Positions 1 to 12,222 of a stretch of 64,000 bases of DNA are shown here, in pieces. Source of the stretch: Cunninghamella blakesleeana (taxonomy: Eukaryota; Mucoromycota; Mucoromycetes; Mucorales; Cunninghamellaceae). The DNA is taken from assembly GCA_017871115.1 (NCBI GenBank), contig JAFCIZ010000011.1, positions 823,501 to 887,500 of the forward strand, given 5' to 3'. The notes beneath the pieces are model-generated. The model saw nothing but the letters and a program-made list of their open reading frames with translations. It searched no databases and was not told where the DNA came from. The number at the start of each line of letters is the position of its first letter. Position 1 is the first letter of the stretch. Position numbers and translations under genes: made by a program.

Positions 1-442
1 CAAAACAAGAGAACAATCGCTCTTTCGAGAAGAGACACATGCTTGATAATGGCAGTTAATTACAATTTATTATTATTGTTTTTACTTTTCATTTTTGTCT
101 GTTATCATTTCTATTTTATGACCCCTCCTCTCTTTAAATATAATAAAATAAAAATAAGTCTCTTTAATCTTCTAAAAATAAGTTTTTTGGATGCGTACTT
201 ACATAGCCAAAAAAACAGTGTAGTGAAATAAAGCAACAGAGTTCTGATATTAAATATGGTGAATTTGATATTAGTATCATATTTTGATATTTATGTCATA
301 CTTTTTTTTAAAACGGTAATTTGCTTTGCCCTAGAATAATATTTATAAACTTAATTTTATTAAAACTAAAATATTAAAAATTAAATGAAAGACGATATGT
401 ATTAAATCATAAAAAGAGAGGAGGGGGGAGTAAAAGTTATTT
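1..442. other. AT-rich intergenic, no gene seen
   Basis: No convincing coding frame, RNA gene or ordered repeat. A 62-codon open frame at 43-231 is T/A-driven (Phe, Leu, Ile, Tyr) with no recognisable motif. The right end is the 3' flank of the minus-strand acetyltransferase. Confidence 0.6.
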
Positions 443-940
443 TCATGGTAAGTCATATTTATAGATAACGTTATCCGCAATATTAAAAGCAGATAATATA
501 TTTTCAGGTAAATCATCTCGATTTATTTTTTTCCAGTTGTTTTTTTCATAAAAACGTTTCGCACTTATTAATTCATCATTTGTTCCCAAGCATAAATAAG
601 ACAATTGATATTTTAGAGCATGTTTTAAGACAGTGTCCATCAATAAAGTAGATACTCCCAAATGTTTACCTCGATATTCCTTTTTAATATACATTTTTTT
701 TACAATGCCAATATAATCAATTACTTTTAATCCAATACATCCTATCAGATTAGTTAGTGTTTTATCTTCAAAGATAACCCAAAATTGGCTATGATTTTTT
801 TTAAAATAAGTGTTTAGGGTTTTTAATTCCTCCTGGTGTTCTACTTCAAGGTAAAATCCAAATTCTTTTTGTTGAATTTCTAAAATAAGATCTAATGTAC
901 TTTGTTCATATATATTGGAATATTCTAATAATTCATACAT
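443..940 (-). CDS. GNAT-family N-acetyltransferase
   Basis: Single-exon 165-aa protein of the GNAT superfamily, which transfers acetyl from acetyl-CoA to an amine. The acetyl-CoA loop is at about residues 85-103 (VKKMYIKKEYRGKHLGVS, with the R-G-K-x-L-G form of the Q/RxxGxG/A motif). The C-terminal motif B follows at about 118-136 (LGTNDELISAKRFYEKNNW), where a helix precedes the typical 'F/YE..GW' element. The length is normal for a one-domain GNAT. The substrate cannot be told from sequence; small GNATs of this type are often annotated as phosphinothricin or amino-acid acetyltransferase-like. No signal peptide, so probably cytosolic. The neighbour on the same strand, 150 bp upstream, is the GFA protein. 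No introns, unlike most genes here, which would fit a recent gain, but base composition does not stand out. Confidence 0.85.
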   Translation of the reverse strand: MYELLEYSNIYEQSTLDLILEIQQKEFGFYLEVEHQEELKTLNTYFKKNHSQFWVIFEDKTLTNLIGCIGLKVIDYIGIVKKMYIKKEYRGKHLGVSTLLMDTVLKHALKYQLSYLCLGTNDELISAKRFYEKNNWKKINRDDLPENILSAFNIADNVIYKYDLP

Positions 941-1089
941 GGTATATTCAAAAGTAAATAAATAAAGGAGGAAGAGAAGAAAAAATATACATCTTTTATT
1001 TGTTTATAAATAAAAAAAAAGAATGACATCAAATGAGTCAAAGGTAGATATAAACTTTTGGTTTAAAGAACCGATGACTTTTTTTTTCC

Positions 1090-1443
1090 TTATATCCAAT
1101 CAATGCCATTGTACTTTTCAATATTAAAGTTATCAACAGGCTGATTATCTATAGTTCTAAAATTAATAACTACTCTATTATTGGGATCTCTTCTACTAGT
1201 ATGAAAAGGACAAATCCCGCAAAATTTACAAAAATAATAGGTAGATAGTTTTGTGTGAAACCTATATTCTGTTAAATCATCGTAATTATTTGAAGTCAAA
1301 TCAAAGTCTTTTCTATCTAAATGTATATTGATAGCGCCTAGTTTGTAACATATTGTACAATTGCAACTAATGAGGGTTATATTTTCTGGTGCTTCGATAG
1401 CATATTTTATTTTTCCACAGTGACAGCTTCCTTTATACTTCAT
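1090..1443 (-). CDS. GFA/CENP-V-type zinc protein (glutathione-dependent formaldehyde-activating fold)
   Basis: Single-exon 117-aa protein. The GFA fold is recognised by its paired zinc sites: GSCHCGKIKY at residues 5-14, SCNCTICYK at about 26-34, and FCKFCGICPF at about 71-80, giving the C-x-C, C-x-C-x2-C and C-x2-C ligands seen in CENP-V and the formaldehyde-activating enzyme family. The C-terminal NPDNRV-like segment (here DPNNRVVINFR) is also family-typical. Length is near the usual 115-140 aa. Biochemical role is uncertain: the family includes a bacterial S-hydroxymethylglutathione synthase, but most fungal members have no shown activity. Cytosolic by lack of a signal sequence. Confidence 0.85.
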   Translation of the reverse strand: MKYKGSCHCGKIKYAIEAPENITLISCNCTICYKLGAINIHLDRKDFDLTSNNYDDLTEYRFHTKLSTYYFCKFCGICPFHTSRRDPNNRVVINFRTIDNQPVDNFNIEKYNGIDWI

Positions 1444-1987
1444 ATTGTTAGTATCAAAATAGTACAGGTATAAAGATAAAATAAAAACAAAACGAAAGAC
1501 GAAACAGAAAAGTAAATAAATAAGTAAAATAAAAAAAAGTGGCTGTGTTATCTATTATTCATGATGACGAGAAAGCATGATAATTACAAACAAACAATAA
1601 ACATTAAAGCATTCTTTCCCTTTTTTGTAGACAATTGTATTAATAATCAAACAATTATTAAACAAAAATTTAGAGATAATCTTTATTTTTTTTTTATTTT
1701 TAAACAAGACATATCCAAAAGGTAGGGGTCATCATTTTTGTTTTATATTGTTTTAGGGAGGAAAAATTAAGAGAGAATTGTTACTGCATACGTATATACT
1801 ACTCTCAGTATTAAAATTTGTTTCTAAAAGTTTATGAGTTGAAGTGACGTCAATGGTGGTCATAAAAGTCTATTTTTTTTTTATAAATTGAGAAGTGATT
1901 GTAACAAATACAATATATAGCGTTACTTTTATTTTGTTTTATCTAAATGATTTAAAATAATGGATAAGCTATGTATATTTATAAAAA
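1444..1987. other. Intergenic region between GFA gene and kelch gene A
   Basis: Promoter side of the GFA gene (minus) and 3' side of kelch A (minus). No coding frame seen. It holds a perfect TGACGTCA at 1845-1852 and several T or A runs. Confidence 0.6.
1845..1852. promoter_or_regulatory. CRE-type palindrome TGACGTCA
   Basis: Perfect 8-bp cAMP-response-element core, the target of CREB/ATF-type bZIP factors. It lies about 400 bp upstream of the GFA start codon (minus) and about 140 bp beyond the kelch A stop. The match is exact; function is inferred only. Confidence 0.4.
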
Positions 1988-2760
1988 TTACAAGAAGTCT
2001 TTGTCTTCAGAAGGTTTGCATATTTCTACTGTTGGTGTATCTGATAATGTGTTTGAATTTGTACTTGTATTTGTTGGAGAGGGTATATTGCTTTTGTTAC
2101 CGTTTAATTTTATTTCGACACTTTCTTTTTCTTTTAATAATGTTTTTTCACAAAATGAAGACTCATGAGGTTTACATATATTTTCTTCATATGATTTAAT
2201 GTGGTTCTTTTGTTGAGTATCATATGGTTTTAATCTACCTTCTATATTTATGTTGGTATTATGTTCTAATACATTTTTTTCATGCTTATTATCAGAAAGT
2301 ATTATTATATCATTTTCATCCATGTTGCTATATGGTTTGATTATGTCATACAATGATTTGCGTGGGTCCTCTTTTTCTAGTTGTAATCTTTTCTTTTCTT
2401 TTTGGCTTTTACGTTTTAAATAAACGATAATTCCTATTATTATTGACTAAAAAATATCAGTGATGAAAAGAGATAAATTAATATACTAATATATATATAT
2501 TCAGATAGATTTTAATTTTTAAATTATTACCAGAGCGGTTATAATGGTTATAACAATGATAATAATTAATGTAGTTCTACTTAGTTCATTATTTTTATTG
2601 TTTTCATCGTTTGTTGTTTCTGCATTAATTATCCATATTGGTTTTAATGGGTCTGTAATGTTAAGAACATTTATAGCATCTGATGCTTTAAAGTTTTCCG
2701 TGTAACCAAACATTAATAATAAATAATTGGAATTATATAAAGTAGCTATGGTAATTTAAT

Positions 2761-2800
<40 letters not shown>

Positions 2801-4356
2801 GTTAGCATAGGTATCACTTGTATAAATATAAATATATTTTGAAATATAGCTTCTAATTTATTACCATAATGACCAAATCGTTTTTTTGAAAATGGATAAA
2901 ATACTGTATCTTCAATTCTTATATAAGTATTATTTGTAACATTATAAACAACGTAATTGTCTTCCAAAAAGTCAATATCTAAATAAAAATTACTTTGGTT
3001 AAAACAGAATATTACTGTATTCATTATTGTTTACTTTTTTTTTTTTTTTTTTAATTTATACTAACTATTATCTCCTAAAACTAAAGATCCACCATATAAA
3101 AGAATTATATTTTTATCAGGAACTATAAATAAGAAGAATAATAATAGTAATACTATTAATGATCTGCATTATGTATAAGCATAAATATTTATACTTAAAT
3201 GTATACATTACGATAAGTTGCAGTATGATATTTTCTATCAGAAGGTCGAATACCGTTTGTTACAATATTGTTCCATGTCATGTTGATAGTATTGAAAGCA
3301 TAAATTAAAGATATTGCAAATTGGTATTGCATTTCAAAATAATATTGACTACCACCTATTCTATAGATTTCTGAACCGATTAACGTAATGCTGTGACCAG
3401 TGATTGAGTACCAGTAATTACTTGATGGATCTAAAACTTTATCAGACCAAGTTGCCTATTTTGTTATTATTATTTATATTGAAGGTAAAAGAAAGGTTAA
3501 GAAATTGAAGATAAAAATTTCGAATAACGAAACTATTACTTACACTTTTATAGTCAAATAATGCAGCTGTATTGTTCATCAGTTTTATTGGTATACTATT
3601 CAAACAGAGAGAAGATATTATTATTATTATTATTACTATTATTATTATTGTTATTATAATTATTACTGCTATAATTATTATTATTATGTTATATATATAT
3701 ATATATATATACATTACGTCTGTCCACCACTTTTCATTAGAATATCATTTCCTATATTTATAATAGCTGCACCAGACCTTTTTTTTTAAAAAAAATAAAT
3801 AAATAAATACAAAAACAAATTACTATTCTTCTTATTGTCAGCTTATTTTACAATTCATACTAGCGATGTTATTAAAAATTACATGAGTTGATCATCAGGT
3901 AATGCTGGTAAAGGATACCAGCTATTTTCTTTTGGATTATATTGCATAAAAATATCATCAGGAATTGAATAGTTATTATTGGTATATTGTACTCCGCCAT
4001 AAAATACATAACTCTTATCTGAAGAAAGACTGGCTGCAGCTGAAAAGGCGATAGGTTGAATAGGGTTTCCTGTCTTATTATTTATATTAGATAAATTCAT
4101 CCATGTTAGTTGAGATGGATTAAATGTTGAAAAATCACTATTTATTTGTGATAAATTTAAAGCTATATGATCATTTAAATATCGTGCATTGAGATATGAT
4201 TTTTGATTATATACTGCTCCGCCTATACAATATACCATGGAATCAACCGTAGAACATCCTAATACATATATATCAATATATTTATTAAATCAATGTAATA
4301 TATATATATATATATATAGGCAAAAGTTTACCTGCAAAAGCTCGAGGACCAATCAT
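1988..4356 (-). CDS. Kelch-repeat beta-propeller protein A, single-pass membrane type
   Basis: Nine exons joined by frame and by comparison with copies B and C: 4332-4356, 3883-4258, 3718-3777, 3544-3595, 3212-3455, 3066-3122, 2865-2978, 2531-2745 and 1988-2446 (533 aa). The extracellular part carries kelch-type blades with Gly-Gly turns (CIGGAVYN, FYGGVQY, MKSGGQT, RIGGSQYY, LYGGSL). It is followed by a transmembrane helix encoded across the exon 8/9 junction (TTLIIIIVITIITALSIII) and a Lys/Arg stop-transfer. The cytosolic tail of about 135 aa has repeated I-x-KP[YHS] motifs (IIKPYS, RLKPYD, ICKPHE, ICKPSED). The first ATG at 4356 gives no signal peptide, although 20 or more upstream codons are open and Phe-rich without an ATG, so the N-terminus may be damaged. 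It is closest to copy C: same exon sizes and recognisably similar introns. Likely a cell-surface protein; ligand unknown. Confidence 0.75.
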
Positions 4357-4728
4357 TATATTAAAATAAAGAAAAACAAAGGAAAAAGAAGAAAAAATAG
4401 GATTATTAAATAGAAAAAGTTTTTATAATGGCTGTGTAACATAAGAAAAATAGAAATGATTTTTATTATTGAAAAACGGCATATATAGCAGATGGACATT
4501 TATATTTTTTAACATATAGCCTTTGTTGTAATACAATATTGTATTATATTTTGTATAATATAATAAGGTAGGAATTTAAGTATGGAAGGATAACTGTCCA
4601 ATTTTTATGTGCATATGATTTCAAATCATTTTAATGGCTATTGGTTAATTGTCAAAAAAAAGTGAAGTCTACTTCATATGCCTTGTATTTTTTTACATGA
4701 CACTTAACTAATTGGTATATCTATTGTG

Positions 4729-4758
4729 ATTGGCTAAAATACTGTGTGATTTATAAAG
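4729..4758 (+). promoter_or_regulatory. CCAAT box (reverse) plus TATA box
   Basis: ATTGGCTA at 4729 followed about 22 bp later by TTATAAAG at 4751. The same arrangement occurs before adenosine kinase (9651/9667) and kelch C (26241/26266). It faces kelch B, whose ATG is about 750 bp away, so a long leader or a leader intron would be required. Confidence 0.4.
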
Positions 4759-4793
4759 TTGAGTAACGTCGAGAGATTTTCTTTTTTGTGTAC

Positions 4794-4819
4794 TTTTTTT
4801 TTTTTTAAAAAAAAAAAAA
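4794..4819. repeat. T13A13 perfect palindrome
   Basis: Thirteen T followed directly by thirteen A, with one TpA step in the middle. It is the longest of a series of balanced TnAn tracts in this window. Confidence 0.9.
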
Positions 4820-5503
4820 GCTACGTACTTGGATGATAATGAATTACGTTGGTTGTACACCTTTTTTTATTATCATTTTTGCTCATTTTTTATTTTATCA
4901 AAGTGATTTGGTATGATGTTTCTAAATTTATATAAACAAAGTAAGATTTAATTCCATTTATATAAAATGATGACTGAAAATCGCCTGGATTCAAAAAAAA
5001 AAGTCCTTCCCAATGAAAATGGCCCAGAGTAATTTATCGTTTTTACTACTTTAACTTAATTATTTTCCCAAAAACCTATATTCCAAAATCGCCAGTTCTA
5101 TTTTTTTTTTTTTTTTTTGTTTTGTTTTATAGATTATTCTGTATTATATCGTACTTCATGCCATGAATATTAAGTTTTTACATCAATTTTTATATACTTT
5201 ATCGAAATGACTTTATTAAATTGTTAATATAGTTATTTAAGAGATGGGTTCTCCCTCAAACTAGATTTCTATTTTTAATTGAAGCTTTCAAGAAGTTTAA
5301 CTGAATTCTAAAAAAAAACGTTTATTCGGTGTCCGCGTTTTTTTTGTATTACATAAACCAATAAGTTTCCCTCCCCCTCATTTTTTTATATACAAAGTAA
5401 TTTACAAAATGATTTGATTCCTTTTATTTATTTATTTATTTTATTTTATTTTATATTTTGATTTTCGTTTTTTTCTTCCCTTTCCTTTTTACTTTTAATT
5501 TGG

Positions 5504-6108
5504 ATGTTAAAAAACATATTTAATTTTATCCTTCTCTTTTTATTCTTTTCTCGATTTAAAGTCGAAAGTCAATTTGTGCCAACACCTCGTGGATGGGCCG
5601 GTATATAATATTTTGAAATAAATATTTTAATTTATTCATAGTATAATTTATATATATATATTTATATTTATATTTATATTTATATATATATTTATATTTA
5701 TATAGGTTGTTCGCTGGTAGATAGTACGATTCATTGTTTTGGTGGATTAACAGCATTTTATCAAAAAAAACTTAATGCTGGACAAGATTATAATCTTACT
5801 ACTGAACATATAACTTTAGACTTATCACAATATAAAAGTGATTTTTCAAATTTTGATAGAACAAAAGTAGAATGGAAGTTATTATCAAATAAGGTTAATG
5901 TAACAAATAATCCTATTTTACAAGGACTTGCCGAAATAGGAAGCGCTCCTATTTATTCAGATAATAGTTTTTTAATTTATGGTGGAGAACAAGATGGTTA
6001 TGGAGGAAATGCTTCGATAAATTTTCCTTTTGCTCATTATAATTCTCAATCAGATATTTGGAATCCTAAAAACATATCTAATAATGATTATTATGCGTAA
6101 GTTCGCGA

Positions 6109-6147
<39 letters not shown>

Positions 6148-6375
6148 TTGTATACTAATAGTTTTTTTTTTTTATAGCTCTCATACAACTTTAGTAAACC
6201 TTGGTAACGACACAATTTGGATATGGGGTGGATATGAGTATGCATATATAACGATAATAATATTAACATTAATCATTAATGAAAACTCATATTTAATACA
6301 AATGTATTTTATAGATATGCAACATTACATATAGCTCCAAATAAATTAAAGCTATACGATTATAAATCAGTAAAT

Positions 6376-6412
<37 letters not shown>

Positions 6413-7689
6413 ACAGTATCAGTGTAATATATGTAATTAATTATTACTCTTATTCTTATTAAACAAAAAGTCAAAGTGGACTATAGGGCCAACTATGAAT
6501 TGGAAACCCAGAGCTGATCACACCGCTACACTAACTAACAACGGCATGATTTATATATTAGGCGGATTAGTTACATATATGCTAAATGGATTTGAACAAG
6601 TAGATTATGTTCCTCTCCAAAACATCACTACTTTTAATTCAAATACTATGGAATGGAAAGATATTATTGCCACTGGTGATCAAGCAACCTTTAGAATTGC
6701 TCATACTACTACATTTTGTAAATAACAATATACATTATATATATAGTATTACATCATATATATATAAAAATATAAATATGCTAATTAAGAATTTTTTTAA
6801 TAGTGCCCAATAAAAATTTATTAATGGTTTATGGTGGTTTTGTTTTCAACGTTGTAGGAAGTAAAAACAAATATTATATTGCTATAACGATATTCAAACT
6901 TTTTTAAATTTATTAATTTTTATTTTATATTTTATATTTAGGTTATTCTTCCCCTGATCCATGCTATATTTATGACATTGAGAAAAATTCATATAAAAGA
7001 ATTACCTTCCCAGCTTTAGATTCTACCAATCTTCGATATGGTCATTTCGGTAATTCTCCTATCAGAAAGAAAGAAAATATCCAAAAAAAAAAAAAAAAAA
7101 ATAGCTATATTTTAATATTTATTTATGTATTATTCTTTTTCAAGCCACTTTATATGGGAATGATTCATTGATAATGGCATTAGGGTTTACTCATGATAAT
7201 ATTGGTGGTGACAGTTTAAGTATATTAAATATTACAGATCCATATAATCCAACTTGGTTGGGTACACCCTCAATATTACCACCAGAATCTACACCATCAG
7301 TTTTATCAGAAAACAATAATGGATTAAATCAACAATCTAAAATTGCAATTATTGTAGTTATGGTCATTGTGGCAGTGGTAATATATATATATATAATAAA
7401 TACGTAATAACTAAACAAGTATTTATACATGATATTATTTATTTTATTTTTAAAAAAAAATTGAATATAGGTCGGTATAATTGGTATTTTCTTCTTTTAT
7501 CGATCAAGAAAACGAAAACAAAAGAAAGCTTTTGCTTTAGATACTGATGGTACCACTGTATCTAATACAACAGACAGTCAAGATGTATATTGTAAACCTT
7601 TAGGTGTAAATAATAATGAAATTATATTTACTAAAGCTTATGATATAAGTCCGGATGAAAATATATGCAAACCATATGAATCCAAATAA
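5504..7689 (+). CDS. Kelch-repeat beta-propeller protein B, single-pass type I membrane protein
   Basis: Nine exons: 5504-5600, 5706-6096, 6178-6237, 6315-6369, 6471-6717, 6804-6860, 6942-7049, 7145-7377 and 7471-7689 (488 aa). Exon 1 encodes a clear signal peptide (MLKNIFNFILLFLFFSRF). Kelch blades carry HCFGGLTA, IYGGEQDG, IWGGYE, ILGGLVT and VYGGFVF turns. A transmembrane helix spans the last intron (AIIVVMVIVAVVGIIGIFFF) and is followed by RSRKRKQKK. The tail, about 55 aa, is the shortest of the three and ends ICKPYESK, matching the KP motifs of the paralogs. Intron positions and phases match copies A and C, and exons 3 and 6 have identical lengths (60 and 57 nt), so the family arose by duplication of one intron-containing ancestor. 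Probably a surface adhesion or sensing protein; partner unknown. Confidence 0.8.
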
Positions 7690-7922
7690 TTTAATAAACA
7701 ATTAAAATTTATGTATTATAGTAAACATATAGATATACCTTAAAAATAACTTTTAGTGAAGATTCGAGAATTCATATCGGGTTATTATTTTTAAAGAATT
7801 AAAATCATGTGATCCAAAATTATTATCATCACCCCCTTTTTAAATTTATTACTATAAATAATAACAACCTTTTTTGGGTCAACTTAAAAAAAAAAAATTC
7901 AAACTATAATCATAATTATTAT

Positions 7923-9381
7923 TTAAAAAGAATGAATTCGGTAAGGATTTGTTTTTTCATAATAAGTTTGTTCATCCCAAATAAAATTAGGGTCTAATTG
8001 TTTATAAGGTAGAGCACAACTACCATCCCACCAGTCGACACTTCTTTCTGGGTCACAATGGCATTTTTCTTGCAAGTAACGTTCTGTAGGACAATGAAGT
8101 AAAGGAGGATGATTATAGCCAATGTCATTAAAGAAATGTATCTGATCTTTTTTTAACATAAGAGCGGCAGCAATTGAATGAACTATAAAAGTAAATTATT
8201 ATGATTAATTTATATTCAATTTTTTTTTTTTTTTTTTTTCACTTTTTTGATACTAACCTGGAGCATCACCCCTAGAAGAAGATGTATACATATATATATA
8301 TATAATATATATAAAAAGAATAATAATGAATATCTATCTTACTAAAAAAAAGAAAAAAAGAAAAAAAAATACAGTAGTGATACTTACCAACGTTCATAAA
8401 AGAAACCACCTTCATTATCTAAATGATTAAAAAAATCAATGTACTCTTTTGACCTAAAAAATTCTAATGAACCAATTTCAAAGTTTGACCAAAAATGACA
8501 CCCATTATAATCCGTCGCATCTTCATTTAATATCCAAGGCATAATACTTTCCGATGAATCTTTAATATAATGAGGATAATTTTTCATAAATTTTAAAGTA
8601 GAATTCCATAAAGAAGGAATAGTTTCTGGGATTTCGGTAATTGCAATATTCCATCCATATTTATATCCATTATCTTTCATCATTTGAAAAACATCATAAT
8701 CAATATCACAAAAAAAGTCTACATCAGGTTCCACTCTCCTACAAAGTATACAAAAATTAAAAGATATGTATATATATTTTTAATTATTATTACTATACTA
8801 ATTATTTACCAGTAGTACTCATAAGGGTCTAATAAAGGGTGCCTAAAAAAGAATCCAGATTGAAATCTACACATATGTCGATAAGACTCACTATCAGCAT
8901 AAGGCACTTCTGGATCTAGACTAGCCATGATTTTTCTTGACTTGGCAGCTTTTTCTTGATCAATAAAATTTGGATAACTCCACATTGTTGCTTTATCTAC
9001 TAAGCCATATTCTACTTTTCGACCAGGACCAATAATCAAATTAACATAGTGTTTAAAATCTTCGGTAAATGGCTCTTCATTTAAAAAGACATAAGGGTAC
9101 TGAAATTTGTGATTAAACCTTTCTTCAAATTGACGAACGGATGCCTTGACGCCATAAAGGTTACTATTTCTTGCTAAAATAACTATACATGCTTTTACTT
9201 TTTCTTTATTTGAATAAACTTGTTGTTGTAAATAATTTTTAATCCTTACAGGTGAGGTCTTTTTAATATAAGTCGGTGATGATAAAGCAGTAGAATTTGG
9301 ATAAAAAAATAATTTTATTAGTATAATGACTAGTATACTTAAGATACTTATTTTTATATATCGATGCTTTCGACTTGTCAT
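7923..9381 (-). CDS. KTR: Golgi alpha-1,2-mannosyltransferase, GT15 (KRE2/MNT1/KTR family)
   Basis: Four exons (8810-9381, 8388-8738, a 14-nt micro-exon 8258-8271, and 7923-8182) give 398 aa. Type II topology: a short cytosolic N-terminus (MTSRKHRYIK), then one signal-anchor helix at about 11-27 and a luminal catalytic domain. GT15 hallmarks are present: EPDVDFFCDIDYDVF at about 193-207 (the metal and GDP-mannose region), and YNGCHFWSNFEIG at about 265-277, which holds the conserved Glu of the family. The C-terminal region has GDAPVHSIAA followed by the Cys-rich segment around HCHCDPERSVDWW-type residues. The enzyme transfers mannose from GDP-Man to O- and N-linked glycans of secreted proteins. 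The micro-exon is required to restore the GDAPVHS motif, which supports the model. Divergent from adenosine kinase, sharing 413 bp. Confidence 0.9.
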
Positions 9382-11063
<1,682 letters not shown>

Positions 11064-11262
11064 ATTAAATAATATATTTTTTTGTACTATTTTTTTTTTC
11101 TGAGTTTATTGTTTTATGATGTAACAATAAAATATATATTAATGTAATGGATTCATATATATTTAAATTATAAAATATAAATTGTAATATCTTCATAAAT
11201 TTAATTAATATGATCTTATTTCATGATTACATTGCAGTTGTCATTTATTATTGCTATTTACC

Positions 11263-11815
11263 TTATACTTTGGGAAAGTAATCATTATAGTAGCGCAAAG
11301 CATATTGAAAATAGTGTCCATAATCAAAACTTAATTGAAGAATAACTTGACTTAATGTATATTAAGAAATATGTTTGACTATTTGTCCATCATGAAATAA
11401 ATCACCTCGTATTAATTCAGGTTATTTTAATATCATTTTAATTGGTCCTGCTTTTTTTTGAATATTTTGTTAAAATTTACAGCTCACAATTCATTCGACT
11501 ATCATAGCCAAGGAATTTATTGGAGAAGGCATAAACTATATTCTTTGCTATATGTCTTAATTTAGTTCCAATTACTTTATATCTATAATGAAATAATAAA
11601 AAATAATGCATATATGTACATATTTTTTTCAAACATATACAGCTGATATCGCTGCCACGAAACATAGGTGATCTATTATATTTTCCTTTTATGTGATCAT
11701 GATTTAATTTGCTACCAAAGCGATTGAATATAGATTTATCTCCAAGACTTTTGTTAGTACGTAATGCCAATTTTTCTTCACGGGTATATATGGTTACAAA
11801 ATAATAATGAAAGGA
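11263..11815 (-). pseudogene. Decayed protein-coding gene, family not recognised
   Basis: Minus-strand reading gives protein-like text that is broken several times. An upstream piece reads YTREEKLALRTNKSLGDKSI and a middle piece reads RHIAKNIVYAFSNKFLGYDS, ending at a stop near 11477. A downstream piece (RGDLFHDGQIVKHIS, then YTLSQVILQLSFDYGHYFQY) runs to a stop at 11263. Joining the middle and last pieces needs a one-base shift in an A8 run near 11453, and two in-frame TAA codons interrupt the last piece. The amino-acid mix (Gly, His, Asp, Arg, Tyr) is far from the Phe/Ile/Asn/Lys noise of intergenic frames. I cannot name the family. The first two pieces also sit in one open frame of 141 codons (11477-11902). 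Confidence 0.55.
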
Positions 11816-12222
11816 AAAATAAAAATATCTGGATAAGTACTTTACGTAAGTACCTCTAAAATAAGAAAAAAGTACCCAGAGAGTGAAAAAAAAAAATAGC
11901 AAAATTAACCAATTAAATCAAGTATTTATTTATTTTACTTTGATAATTATGTTCATTTTTTTATCTCCAAAAAAATGGCTACGTAAATTTTTACTCTTTC
12001 CTTTTTTCATTGTTTAATGAAGAAAATAAAAAGAATAAACTCAGATATTAATTGATAATTTAACGAAAATAATTATATATGACATATTTAATAAGAATAT
12101 AAATATATTGCTGTGATCTTTACTTAATATAGAAATGTTCAGTTGAGAAGTCTTTCAAATATAAAATAGACAACTGACTTTTTTTTCATGTATTTCTTTC
12201 TTCTTTTTATATATTATTAATT

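Larger units (their letters stand above)
4357..5503. other. Shared intergenic region of the divergent kelch pair
   Basis: 1.15 kb between the start sides of kelch A (minus) and kelch B (plus). It contains a CCAAT/TATA unit at 4729-4758, the T13A13 palindrome at 4794-4819 and a block at about 4827-4848 (GTACTTGG then ATAATGAATT) that recurs upstream of kelch C at about 26386-26411. No other gene seen. Confidence 0.55.

Noticed and set aside
3572..3763. Plus-strand open frame rich in Ile
   Set aside because: It reads through the AAT/ATT repeat of kelch A intron 3 and antisense exons; no protein features.
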